64,000 bases of DNA from the NCBI RefSeq assembly GCF_027921745.1, contig NC_079240.1:675001-739000 (forward strand), read 5' to 3'. Every line of letters begins with the position of its first letter. The first letter of the stretch is position 1. Source of the stretch: Schizosaccharomyces osmophilus (lineage: Eukaryota; Ascomycota; Schizosaccharomycetes; Schizosaccharomycetales; Schizosaccharomycetaceae). This document shows, in pieces, positions 1-10,248 of this stretch. The notes beneath the pieces are model-generated. The model was not told the origin of the DNA, did not search any database, and saw nothing but the letters and a program-made list of their open reading frames with translations. The position numbers and the translations under genes were made by a program.

Positions 1-855
1 GAGCCACGTATGGCTTTGGAAAGTATTCATCATTATCCTTCAGATTATATACCAATTCAGCTTGACTCGTTTCAGGATTTGAATGTCTGTCAAAAGCTTT
101 TGAAGACGTCAGAGTTCGAGTGGAATGAAAAAATCTATCATCCGGTATTTGCATTGGGTATTGTTGCGGCATTATACCATACAAATCCAGAAGTCTCTAA
201 TATGCAAGTTATATTGCAACAACATTTTCTGGGATTAATAATAATGGGCCTTTCATTGCACAATGATCAACTAAGAGCTGCTTCTTTTCATTTCATTCAG
301 CATTTTCTTCTGGGGCTAGAAGATCAAAAGCTTCGCGAAAGGCACTTGGTTAAACTAGCACTTTCAAGTGTAATCGTCAATGTGTCTACTCCTAGTCAAA
401 GATTGAGCACATTAATGGCTAACTTTTATGCTCAGAGTGTAAGTATAATTATGCGGCCCTCACATCACATGTTTTTGGGTATCAATCGTTATTTCTTGCA
501 AAGGCAGCACATAGACATTACGGACATTCCTATGTTTTATGAACTGTTATATCCTTCTTCCGATTACACGAAATGTCTTTCTTGGCTATTATCGTTATTG
601 TTGGCGGGTTTACAAAAAGGAGAAGATTTGAAGCTCTACCTTCGTCGCCATGTATTCGAAACAATATCCACATTGTATGAATCTTGTGTGGTGAATAGAG
701 AGATACAGGAAGCAATTTCGGAGATTCTTTTGAGGGTGGACGCACTAGGTGCTGGTGCTATTTTAAAAAAGCATAATGCTGTGTATTCTTTACTGCAATT
801 ACTTCCGCATCAATATTTGTTGCAGTCCAAATCATTTAACACAGCAGAAGCTTAA
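1..855 (+). CDS. urb1: Urb1/Npa1 nucleolar pre-ribosome protein, C-terminal part (5' end outside window)
   Basis: The reading frame is open from the first base (Glu-Pro-Arg before the first visible Met at 10) and ends at TAA 853-855, so this is the 3' end of a longer gene entering from the left. The 284 visible residues form a helical, repeat-like C-terminal domain. The segment DITDIPMFYELLYPSSDYTK, then WLLSLLLAGLQKGEDLKLYLRRHVFE, matches what I know of the Urb1/Npa1 C-terminal domain (a FYELLYSSS-like motif followed by an RRHVFE-like motif). Urb1 is a large nucleolar scaffold needed for early 60S subunit assembly, working with Urb2 and Dbp6-type helicases. It is convergent with ump1, which also neighbours urb1 in S. 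pombe as I remember it. Family call is from motif recognition and synteny; no start can be given. Confidence 0.85.
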   Translation, partial: EPRMALESIHHYPSDYIPIQLDSFQDLNVCQKLLKTSEFEWNEKIYHPVFALGIVAALYHTNPEVSNMQVILQQHFLGLIIMGLSLHNDQLRAASFHFIQHFLLGLEDQKLRERHLVKLALSSVIVNVSTPSQRLSTLMANFYAQSVSIIMRPSHHMFLGINRYFLQRQHIDITDIPMFYELLYPSSDYTKCLSWLLSLLLAGLQKGEDLKLYLRRHVFETISTLYESCVVNREIQEAISEILLRVDALGAGAILKKHNAVYSLLQLLPHQYLLQSKSFNTAEA

Positions 856-1168
856 AATGGAAGGGAAAAAAGAAAAAAACCCCTAGAATTAAAAATCAAT
901 TTGTTATGGGAATCCGGTTTACGTACACAATAGAACTTGAATTAACATATTCTTGACGAAGGATAAAAGGAAAGATATGGGAAAATTTATTATAGAATTA
1001 CAAACGTCGAATAATATTCATGTAACCATAGAGAAATCAATTTGGGACAAACTAATGTATGTGCTTAATTTTATCATTATAAAGTAACAAATATGGCCAA
1101 AAGGAAACAGGAAGGGAACGTATGGGAGAAGGAAAAGAATGAAGGATCATAAAAGTGCAAAAAGCTTT
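856..1168. other. Convergent intergenic region urb1/ump1
   Basis: AT-rich 3' flank shared by two convergent genes. An AATAAA-like A/T-rich stretch is present on both strands; I see no gene. Confidence 0.5.
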
Positions 1169-1731
1169 TTACAGACCATAACGAGTAGCCACTTCGTTTT
1201 GAAAAGTCATTTCCATTGGAGCTTGACCAGTGTAAATATCGGTTTCATCTAAGCAGGCTTCACGGTTGGCGAGAATGTCTGCATGAAAGTTGCTAGGTCC
1301 ACCCAAGGCCATAGGTCTGACACTCTAAAAGAAAAATTAGCAAACCAAATTTCTTATGTAGCTAAAGCAAATGTTGATCCCAGAATTCGAATAAAGATTA
1401 CTAAAAAATTTAAACTGGTTGTAGATTCCAATGTAGGTCTTTAGGACATCCTTCTAGAACTAAGGATGCAAACATTGCATTATTTACTTACCTGAGTTGA
1501 CAAACGCAACTCCATTTCACGACGAACAGGTTCATGCAAGCCATAAATACGACGCATACTATCCAAACGAACTTGTCGTTGTTGGGCTTCCCAATTGGCA
1601 AGGCGGTTTTCCAAAGGATGCTTACTCTCCAATTCGTTAACTCTAGGGCCGTGGGGGCTTAAAACAGACAGTTTGTAATCCCCAGAAACCTTGGAGGGTA
1701 CGTTTGAATCAGGAATAATCTGCATAGTCAA
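1169..1731 (-). CDS. ump1: Proteasome maturation chaperone Ump1 (POMP), two exons
   Basis: Exons on the minus strand are 1731-1492 and 1324-1169, with a GTAAGT donor and a TTTTAG acceptor; together they encode 131 residues ending YGL. Ump1 binds half-proteasomes, checks beta-subunit propeptide processing and is degraded as the first substrate of the finished 20S core. The central stretch HPLENRLANWEAQQ and the following RRIYGLHEPVRREMEL are the family signature. Exon 2 gives SVRPMALGGPSNFHADILAN, typical of the C-terminal half. The length fits the family (about 130-150 aa). A second Met two codons after the first could also be the start. It is divergent from the eIF4E-binding-motif gene at 2001, with about 270 bp of shared promoter. 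Confidence 0.93.
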
Positions 1732-2000
1732 ATCCTTTGATTATATAATGGTTTTTTAAACAGCTCGATGGTGGTGGTTATTAGAGAAGTTCACCTACTA
1801 TGGTGTTGGAGTATTCAGGAAGTGATGTTACTTGTTGATGATGCTTGTTACTTGGCTTCTGTTGGGCACCACCCTTCCTGCGTATGAACATGAAAAGAAA
1901 CCTTGACACAAACAGATAAAGAAGAACTTGGCCACAACCACTATAGAGACGAATTTCAAATAGAGCATTTGGAAAAAGAAAGGGGAAAGGAGACATCACA

Positions 2001-3818
2001 ATGTCTCAAGTGATTCAGTATTCTGAAGCGGATTTGTTGTATCTGTCTAAATCGCCGCTTATAAAAAAACCGGAAAATTTACCAGAATGGATACTGTATG
2101 TAGTTATTTGAGGAGTGTATAGAAGGAATTATCTATATATACAAATGAGTAATTCTAGGATTGTGTTAACGCATATGTAGTCCAGAGGCTATGAAAGCTG
2201 ATCGCGAGCGACACATTCGGCAGGAAAAGGAAATGAAAAAGTATGAATGCAATTCTGGATGGTGTAAATATTGAATTGTTATTTGCTATCCGTAAGATTG
2301 ATACGGTTATGGCTAACAAAAGTTTTCGCAGTAAACATGATGATGAAGGAAGACAGATTCAATCCGACCGAAAATATGCCAAATCAAGTAAGTTTGATCT
2401 TTTTTTGGGATGGTGATGGGTGAGAAGTGGTGAACACAGCCATGTCTCTGATGTATCCATCCTTTTTCTTTCCTTAGTGGGACAAGCTAAGCTAACCCGT
2501 AGAACACGAAGATATCATACTTGGGCCTCCAAAACTCAGTTTTGCAAGCAGCAATGAAAATGGCCGCTCTATTGGTCGTCATGAAGACTTATTATCTTTA
2601 GGAAACGTTTACAATGGATCTGCATCGGTGCGCCATCGAAACGGAATGCCAGGTCATGCATCATCAAAAAATGCTCCTTTAAACAATATGGGATCGACGT
2701 CGTCAGCTTGGACAAGTCTAAACAAGCATGGGCGTAAAAAAGACTTTGATCGTCGTGATGATAATGAAGGATTAGAGCGATTATCAAAACAAAGAGCCGG
2801 TGCCAATGCTACAAGTCCTATGATTCCCAATACTACTGAAGAATTTGAAGTCTGGAAGCGTATGATGAAAGCTAACTCGGCTGAGGCACCCATTACTTCG
2901 GGAATGCCTGCTGTTGCTCATGTGGCTTCACAAAAGCCTGTTCCTTCCATTTCAAGAGCTGCTTCGGGTTCCGGTTCTTCCTTTTCTGCCCGTGCAAACG
3001 TTAGCGTTGACTCTCTTTTCGGAAAGCGCCCGGCTGTCCCATCTGTTGCATCTGTTGCCCCGCCAGTTGGAACTCCTGTTGGTACACCTCCACGGTTTGC
3101 TTCTCCTGCTCTTGGGTTGGAAACGGCGGCCCATGTTGCTCCTTCTACTACTTCATCGAGATTCAGCAAGTTCTTCAACGGGCTAGGCGGTCCTGAAACA
3201 TCAAAACAATCGACGCCATCAGTATCCCGCACGGCCTCTCCAAAAGTGAATAATGCCCCAGCTGCCCCTTCAGCTATCCATGATAAAGATGCAGAGGGAT
3301 TTCAACGTGTCCTTGCAATGCTAGGACGTCAAACTTCTAGTGCATCTGCCTCGCCTAAAGTTCCCATGGCTCAGTCATCTGCTACGTCCAATTCTCCTGG
3401 TATTAACCATGCCAACCCCGGTGCTATGTTTACAATGTCTTCTCTCGCTTCTCCTGCTGCTTCTGTCGCACCTCCTCCGGGATTAAGCAGTCATGCACTC
3501 TCTACTGAAGATGCTTCGTTTTTCCGTTCTCTTATTCATTCTGATGCCAGGCCTGCTGTTCCTCCACCTCCCGGTTTTTCCACAAATAATGTGGGTTCCC
3601 CTGATGAAAATGTTTCCAATCCCCTTCCAGGTCTTTACAATCATTATCCTATGGGACCTGCACCACCGATGAGCTCTGTACCGGCCCCAGCTCCTCCCCC
3701 TGGTTTCGGGTTTCAGCAGCCTCCGCTCCCATATTCGCCAGGTTTTTCTCCAAGCATGTACGGTCACCCACGTATGTCAGGCCATCCTCTCCCTGACCTT
3801 TCGAAAACTACACACTAG
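2001..3818 (+). CDS. Putative eIF4E-binding, 4E-T/Eap1-like low-complexity protein, four exons
   Basis: Exons 2001-2095, 2181-2240, 2332-2387 and 2503-3818 join in frame to 508 residues. Donors are GTATGT, GTATGA and GTAAGT; the last acceptor is the TAG just after CTAACCCG, chosen because the earlier TTAG would run into a stop. Residues 7-13 (YSEADLL) are an exact Y-x4-L-hydrophobic eIF4E-binding motif very near the N-terminus, as in 4E-T/Cup/Eap1-type translational repressors. A second conserved-looking block, HEDIILGPPKLSF, lies near residue 72. The rest is Ser/Pro/Ala-rich and disordered, with repeated PPPG motifs (APPPG, VPPPPG, APPPG) and a Pro-rich tail. I infer a cytoplasmic mRNA-repression factor. 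In S. pombe the neighbour of ump1 is, as I recall, an unnamed protein of this type. The function is inferred from the motif only. Confidence 0.75.
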
Positions 3819-4627
3819 ACCTTTTTTAATGATAAAGGAAGTCTGCAGAGTTAGATGTTGTTAATGAAGTTGTAAAGGAAGGTTTTATATGGATAATATA
3901 TGAAGGTATTATAGGAAATTATCTAAGCAATGAAATCTGCACATGTCTGAAGTATGCTGAAATTCTAGTAGATTACTGCTGGTTTCCTCTTAGTGTAACG
4001 AAATGATTACTTTATTTGTATAAATTAGCAGATGAAATGAGAATATATGCGATTATTGACTCACTTCTTGTAGTCGAGTAGACAAGAAAGTATCATCCAC
4101 AAAACCTGTGTAAATATGTCATGAAGTTTCAAATGTTTCTTCCCTTTTCATGCATTGTTGTTAGTCAAGACTGTGGGAAGCGGGAGAGCAAGAGGATGGA
4201 AGAAATACTTCTTATTTGTATTTTACACACAACTTTCTTAACGTTTCATCCGTTTTTTATTTTTTTTAGTGTTTTATTGAAGATTAAATCACGATGGATG
4301 TTGCTATTTTCGAATAACTTGTAAAGCAAACCAACCATTGAGTATGGAAAAGCTAATGTTTAAATACCAATTAAGAATCAAATTACAATTCCCCTTTACG
4401 CGAGGAGAAAAAAATAAGGTAGAAGTAATAGATGCAGAGTTCAACTTACATTTCATTTGCTTAAAAAAGGTATGAATGTATAATTTTATTTATTTATTTA
4501 CTAGTGTATTCCGAGGAAAAGTGCTATTATATTTGTATACACCGGTAACGGAACGAAAGCGACTCGGCTATTATATGCCAATGTTTACTAGGGTTTTATT
4601 GAAAGACGCTACCAACACTTGAGTTAG
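3819..4627 (+). other. Intergenic region upstream of phospholipase gene
   Basis: AT-rich, with T-runs and no open frame showing protein-like composition. It contains the 3' flank of the gene at 2001 and the promoter of the gene at 4628. The only ORF of note (4121-4324) is Phe/Leu-rich chance sequence. Confidence 0.4.
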
Positions 4628-6766
4628 ATGCAAAAACAACCTGAAACAGAACCAATTCATCATGTTCAGTGGTTCTATTTATCCAATTTTGACCTTTACG
4701 ATGAAACTTCCTCCATGGAAACGCCTGAGCCGCAGCGCTGGCGTAAATTTTTGAATCATGACAATTGCGCGTTGGAAGCAAAAGATGAAGAAATTAACAC
4801 TGCGAGCATTCAGCAAGAACCTAATCAAAAAAATGTAAGAAGAGCCACATGCAATGTTTACTAACAACCAGATAATTGTGGGAGTATCGGCTTTACATGT
4901 TGTGAATTTACCAACGCTGACACTGAAACCCTTGTACTGGCCTAGTAGCCGAAGAAATGATACTCTTCGTGTTGTCCGTGGGTTGTGGATGTATGAGGAT
5001 ACTGGGTTGCCAGTGATCGACGAATTGGCAGAAATTTTGGAAGAAGGGTATCAGCGGATCAAGCCATATAAGATAAATTGGGACAAACTAGAAAGTGATT
5101 TGGAAGATGAAAATCAAGAGAGATCAAGTATTTTCTCTTCTGGAAGACGGAAGCCTTCCAAGGATGCGATAAGCCATATGCGATGGCCATTGAAACCTCC
5201 GTCTTCTGGAAAATATGTCTTATATGAAGATGGATATCGAGCACTCTTATGCCAAGGAGGGTTGCTTTCTTATTTTTCGAAAGGAACACAATCGCAGCGC
5301 ACCGGTTTGAAAGGAATTCCGGTAATTCGAGACTTTCCTATGAAAGAAGATGATGGTTTTCGCGGTTTAAAGCAGGTAACTGATCTCTTTTTGGTTGTTC
5401 ACGGAATTGGTCAGAAAAGATCTGAAACTGGTAAGAAAATTTTTATTTACGCATGTACTGTTTACTAATATTACTTTTGCAAAAGAGGAACGCTATCAAT
5501 TTACCAAAACATGTAATATTTTCCGATCATTGATTCAAAAACAAAAATTAATTATGAAACAAAATCCTTTATTAAGAGACGATTATGAACCTCAATTGTT
5601 GCCCATCTGCTGGAGGAACAAGCTTAATTTTGATTCGTTTTTTCAGGTTACTGAGGATGATGAAAACAGCGACGACGTCGATGGGAATAGGTTTCACATC
5701 GAAGATATTGAAATTGACAGTATACCAACCGTTCGCCGCCTTTTTGGGGATGTAATGAGTGATATACCTTATTATATGTCTCATCATAAAGAATCTATCA
5801 TTCGCTCTGTCATTCAAGAAGCAAATCGAGTCTATAGTTTATGGATAGACTGCAATCCTTATTTCAAAGAAAACAAAGGAAGAATTTTTATCATTGGTCA
5901 TTCTCTAGGTGCTACCGTCGTGTTTGACATTTTATCACTTCAACCTACGTTTGTAAAAGAGCTGAGTCCCGAAGTAGAAGACGATAAGTTTTTCAAGTTT
6001 GACACAAATGGATTTTTCTGCTTTGGGGGACCTATAGGGTTTTTTCTTTTACTGAATCAAAAAAGCATAATCCCTAGGAAAGGACGGGGATCTAGCCATT
6101 CTGCTGATAATGCAAAATTTACAAGTAAGAATGTTCCAAATTCTTATGCATATGCTGGCAATGATCGTTATGGGTGTTTAGCAGTGGATACTTTTTACAA
6201 CGTTTTCAACTTTCTCGATCGTACGTGTTACTATTCTAACTGTTTTTCTTATTAACTAACTTAAAATAGCTATAGCCATGCGCTTGAATCCTACAGTGGA
6301 CGTCAATTATTCGAAAGGTATCCTTCCAACTAGACTCATGTATTCTCGAAAACCGTCAAGCATTTTAAGAGTTGTTTCTCGGCCCAATGACGCACCCATT
6401 CGGCTGGTTAGTTATCAACAAGCACTAAATCAATTGAAATCTGACGAAAATGAAAGTTCATCTGTACTAATGGATGCTGAACAAGATGTTGAACTTCAAA
6501 CTCGAAATTTCAAGCATGAAGAGCGAGCAAAATGGAGGATGCAAGAGTTAAACGAGAATGGCCAAATCGATTATGTCTTTACGAGTCAAAAAGGTATTAT
6601 TTCAAACAAATATTTGACGATGTTATCCGCCCATACCAGTTACTGGAATAATGAAGACTTGGTCTGTTTTTTGGTTGTTGAAACAGCCCGAAATTTTGGA
6701 ATTGCTAATTCCGTAGAACAATTCCGAGGAAAGCGTATACTTCAAAATAATACTTCCTTACAATAA
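4628..6766 (+). CDS. DDHD-domain phospholipase A1 (PA-PLA1 family), four exons
   Basis: Exons 4628-4834, 4872-5430, 5486-6220 and 6270-6766 join without a break to 665 residues. Donors are GTAAGA, GTAAGA and GTACGT; acceptors follow CTAAC boxes. The N-terminus ([12 protein letters not shown]) is the WWE-like segment typical of the family. [19 protein letters not shown] and [19 protein letters not shown] lead to the lipase box GHSLGA, with the nucleophile Ser at about residue 395. The C-terminal part contains [17 protein letters not shown], the DDHD-domain histidine/Asp region. These enzymes deacylate phosphatidic acid or cardiolipin; the yeast relative Ddl1 acts on mitochondrial lipids. The start is the first ATG after an in-frame TAG. 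It corresponds by memory to S. pombe SPCC1020.13c and is followed by xap5, as in S. pombe. Confidence 0.9.
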
Positions 6767-7274
6767 GGTCTTTGCCACTTAAGCCGGTGGATATAATTTC
6801 GGATTACTTCTTACTTGCTTAGGGTGATGGCAAAGCTTAAGCTGATGTATATCTGGCTCTTATTTTGTTTTGTGATTTCTAGGCATTCTTGATAATCAAG
6901 GATGTCTTTTTGACGATGATTATAAGCAACATTTATCGAATCACCGGTTTCAAATTATGAATGAGGCTTTTCTTTATTTGATAAATGTTTACCATAATGC
7001 CAATATTTATTTAACCAATAATTTCTATTAAATAGATTTAATTTATCAACTTATAACTGCAACAAATAATTTTAGAAAAAGTGACTTGATTATACTTTTC
7101 AATGTTAACAACTCATTAAGAAAAGACACAAACAAAAGTAAAGAATATAAAACTAAAAGTAGTTAACTCTACATCTGAAACGAAAGTTAGACACTCATTG
7201 ACTGGAATGCTTTTAAATGAAAGCATTCCACCAAAGTTTACAAAGACTCTTGCTAATTACAAAAATTGCATATC
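6767..7274 (+). other. Intergenic region phospholipase to xap5
   Basis: AT-rich stretch. A TTTGCCA ... TGGCAAA inverted pair lies just after the phospholipase stop (about 6772-6835). A perfect 11-bp inverted repeat lies 45 bases before the xap5 start (listed separately). No gene seen. Confidence 0.4.
7203..7230. repeat. Perfect 11-bp inverted repeat before xap5
   Basis: TGGAATGCTTT at 7203-7213 and its exact complement AAAGCATTCCA at 7220-7230 are separated by six bases. It ends 44 bases upstream of the xap5 ATG, so it probably lies in the 5' leader and could form an RNA hairpin or be a paired protein site (GGAATG/CATTCC). The function is unknown. Confidence 0.6.
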
Positions 7275-8354
7275 ATGAGCGGTTATGAAAATGCAGATGA
7301 ATTACATGATCTTTTAAGAAAACAAACTACTGGTTTAGTGCATTTGGAAGATTATCGTCGAGTAAAGCAAGGGATAGCTGAAAAAAAAGAAAAGGACGCA
7401 CTTTCACAAACAAATCAAAAGATGTATGAGTAAACAGCCAAATTAAATTCTTCGTAAACTATCAAGATGTGCTAACATAGTCTAGCAAAAAGAAAAAGGG
7501 TGTCTTGGGCAAAAATGCGAAAAAACAATTTCAATTGAATAAGGGCAAATTGTCATTTGGGCAGGAAGAAAATGAAGAAGAAACGGGCGACGGATTAAAA
7601 GAAATAATTATAAAGAAGAAACATCTTGGGAAGGATCCTACTGTTAATACTTCATTTTTGCCAGATGCTGAAAGGGAAGCTTTAGAAGAAGCAAAGAGAA
7701 AAGAATACCGGAAACAGTGGTTAGAAGAACAAGAAAGAATCAAAGAGGAAGAAATCTTAATTCCTTTTTTGTTCTATGAAGGTTCCACTACTCGGTATAG
7801 TGTTAAGATTCGTTTGAAAGATTCAGTTGGCCATATACTATCGAATATGAAAGATCAAATCCCCAGTTTAAAACGCGTTTTGGATATGGACAAGCTCCTT
7901 TTAGTACAATCTGATTTAATTATTCCTCATGTACGTCAATTGACTAAATGCAGCTCGTTAACTTTTACAATATAGCATCACGAATTGTACTACTTTTATT
8001 TGAACAAAGTCCAAGGGCCCAACGGGTTGCTTTTCGAATTTGACTCTTTGCGATGCCAAAATTCAGAAATGGCAGCAACTCTGCAATTACCAGAAGTACG
8101 TATAAGCAATAATTGAATCTGAACTTTGAATCGTTTTGACTAATCTACTATAGAAAAAAATCCCTCATTTAATTCTCAAGTCGTTTTATATGGAATATAG
8201 ACATGTTTTTCCCTGCAACTGCTGGGAGATGTTTGATTCTAGAAAAGACGTAAGATCAATGGCTTCCTTTGAACGATTTTACTAATACATTTAGTATGCT
8301 TCGCAAAAAACAAAGGTCAATCCAAATGCTGCCTTGTTTTACAGAACAGAATGA
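7275..8354 (+). CDS. xap5: XAP5/FAM50 nuclear protein, five exons
   Basis: Exons 7275-7423, 7486-7930, 7976-8095, 8154-8249 and 8295-8354 join to 289 residues. The first acceptor is TCTAG at 7485, the only nearby choice that keeps frame. The N-terminal part is charged and helical (KKHLGKDPTVNTSFLPDAER, then the REALEEAKRKEYRKQWLEEQ helix). The C-terminal XAP5 domain begins at ILIPFLFYEGSTT, continues through DKLLLVQSDLIIPHH, and ends with FYMEYRHVFPCNCWEMFD and a short YASQKTK tail. XAP5 proteins are nuclear chromatin-associated factors that in fission yeast restrain antisense and repeat transcription; related proteins in plants and animals affect splicing and clock output. The gene order phospholipase-xap5-emc6 follows S. 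pombe. Confidence 0.92.
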
Positions 8355-9141
8355 GGACTTTACGTATGAAGAAGATAAAGTTCCTTTTTAAGTAAACTAT
8401 TATTTATTGTGATTTTCTTGCGCTATATGCATAAAGCATCGGGCCGTTGAAGGATGGGGTAAAATCAAAACTAAATGAATTTATTGAAAGATCCCTGGAA
8501 CGAATAAACATAAACTAGATGGTACGAATGCTTCTAATTGAAATTGATAAAATGCGGTAAGTGCTTTCAATTGCTACATGAATTCTTGTAATGAGTAAGT
8601 ATGTGGATCCAGTTATAGAACGACCATCAATGAATTCTCTTGGTATTTCTGTTTGACCAAAACACATGACGAGCTTTTTGTGTTGATGAACCTGGCATAT
8701 CCTAGTCAAATGAAACAGAAATAAGATGAAGGAACAGTGAAAGGACTAGATCGAGTTACATTCAAATTAGAGCCGTAAAAACGACTGTTAGCTCTTGTAT
8801 TCATGATAATTTAACAAAAAAAAACGTGGTAAGCAACCCTTGATCAAAAAACCTTCGACATCCAGGACCGTATATTTTCTTTCAAGCCCAGCGATAAAAG
8901 GAAATACGTTATATAGTCAGAAATATTAGAATTAAATACTTACAGTCTTTTTATTCTTATAAACGCTTATCCGAAAGTCTTACGCTAGTGTGACTTTTGC
9001 GATATTGCAACTATGTAAACAAATATCATATTGCATAATTTCTCATAGTGATATCTGAGAAACCAACTGAATATGTCCCAACTCTACTACAGAACGATTA
9101 CAGCTTTGACAAAGTATCCTACCTAATTGCAGCTGGTTGAG
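8355..9141 (-). other. Intergenic region with possible small minus-strand coding fragments
   Basis: No confident gene. Reading the minus strand, three stretches look protein-like but do not join cleanly: YTVLDVEGFLIKGCLPRFF (about 8868-8813), MNTRANSRFYGSNLN (ATG at about 8805), and LVMCFGQTEIPREFIDGR continuing to a stop at 8515. Splice-like signals (TGACTAG just before 8700) exist. These may be exons of a small unrecognised gene, a decayed gene, or chance. The plus-strand promoter of emc6 must also lie here. Confidence 0.25.
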
Positions 9142-9617
9142 ATGGAAAAGAACATCCAACCGTTCGTCACAGAAAGTGCGGTTCATAATGAGAGGGTAAG
9201 CTGTCAGTACAATTCATATTCGTTAACTCTCATTGATATAGGTGGTATCATTCATTAGAAATATGACATTAAGTGTTTTTGGCTGTTCTGCTGGAATTTT
9301 AGGGATAACCTCTTACCACGGTGTTTTGTTTTACCTCTTTAGCTACCTGTTTGTCTCGTTTCTCATTTTCATGATGAAGATGGGCGGTAATGTTCGTGAG
9401 TATTACCAACCAGGCCCTAACTTTTGGTATGCAAAAGTACTCGAAGGTGCTCCTTCATTTGTGCTTTTTTGGACTCTTTTTTACAGTCTCGTTTACGGTA
9501 CGTTTTCCGGCTATTGTCAATGGTTATGAAGTCCATATTAAAAGCCATATTCATTTTCTATCACCCTATGCATTGAATTGGTCATTTTAAGCTAACTATG
9601 ACTTAGTTTATGAATAG
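9142..9617 (+). CDS. emc6: ER membrane protein complex subunit 6, three exons
   Basis: Exons 9142-9195, 9242-9497 and 9607-9617 give 106 residues, the usual EMC6 size. The last exon has only 11 bases: it completes the Val codon, then Tyr-Glu-stop, giving the ...LVYVYE tail that corresponds to the conserved HVY-type end of EMC6. Three hydrophobic segments are visible: SVFGCSAGILGIT, VLFYLFSYLFVSFLIFMM and SFVLFWTLFYSLVY. The N-terminus AVHNERVVSFIRNMTLS is the family motif (an IRN before TM1). EMC6 is a core membrane subunit of the EMC insertase, which inserts tail-anchored and multipass proteins into the ER. The intron before the 11-base exon has a GCTAAC branch and GACTTAG acceptor. Confidence 0.92.
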
Positions 9618-10248
9618 CTTCATCTCGAATGAATTAGTATGCATATTTTTATGATAAAATGCTTGGATACCTTCAATCCATATTTCATCAGACATATATT
9701 ATGGTCCACATGATTGATCCTCAAACAAGACGCATTCGATCTTTAGTTATATATCTTCCTTAGGAACCCCAGCTCTTGCTAATGTGTGTTGATTTTACTT
9801 GCATGGTCAATGATCGGTAATCATAAATCTCTCTACCTGTACATTTACTCATGGGATAACTAGATGAAACACTTACTAGAAGTAAAATTCAAAAGGAATC
9901 GTACAATTTCTATCGAATTTTGGATTGGATTAAATATTTCTATAATTAACATTATCTTAAAATACGATTAACCTCAAACACAATTTTCCTCCTATTATTG
10001 CTTTTGAAATAATCCTTTATGTTGGTTTTTCGTATAAGACAATAAAAAATAGTAAGACAGTGAGGAGGATTCATGAAAGTTCATTAATTTAAACAGCACC
10101 ATGAGAATTAACAAAGTTCCATTCAAAATAAATGGTTATAAACAGAAAAGAAATAATTGAAAACAAAGAATATGACATAATGCAGTAAAGTTATATATGA
10201 AAATCAACACCAATGGACTTTCATACTGTTCTTTTAAGACACATACCT
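9618..10248. other. Convergent intergenic region emc6/oca2
   Basis: 3' flanks of two convergent genes, strongly AT-rich. A 34-codon open frame starting at 9667 is too short and has no context to support it. Nothing else seen. Confidence 0.4.
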
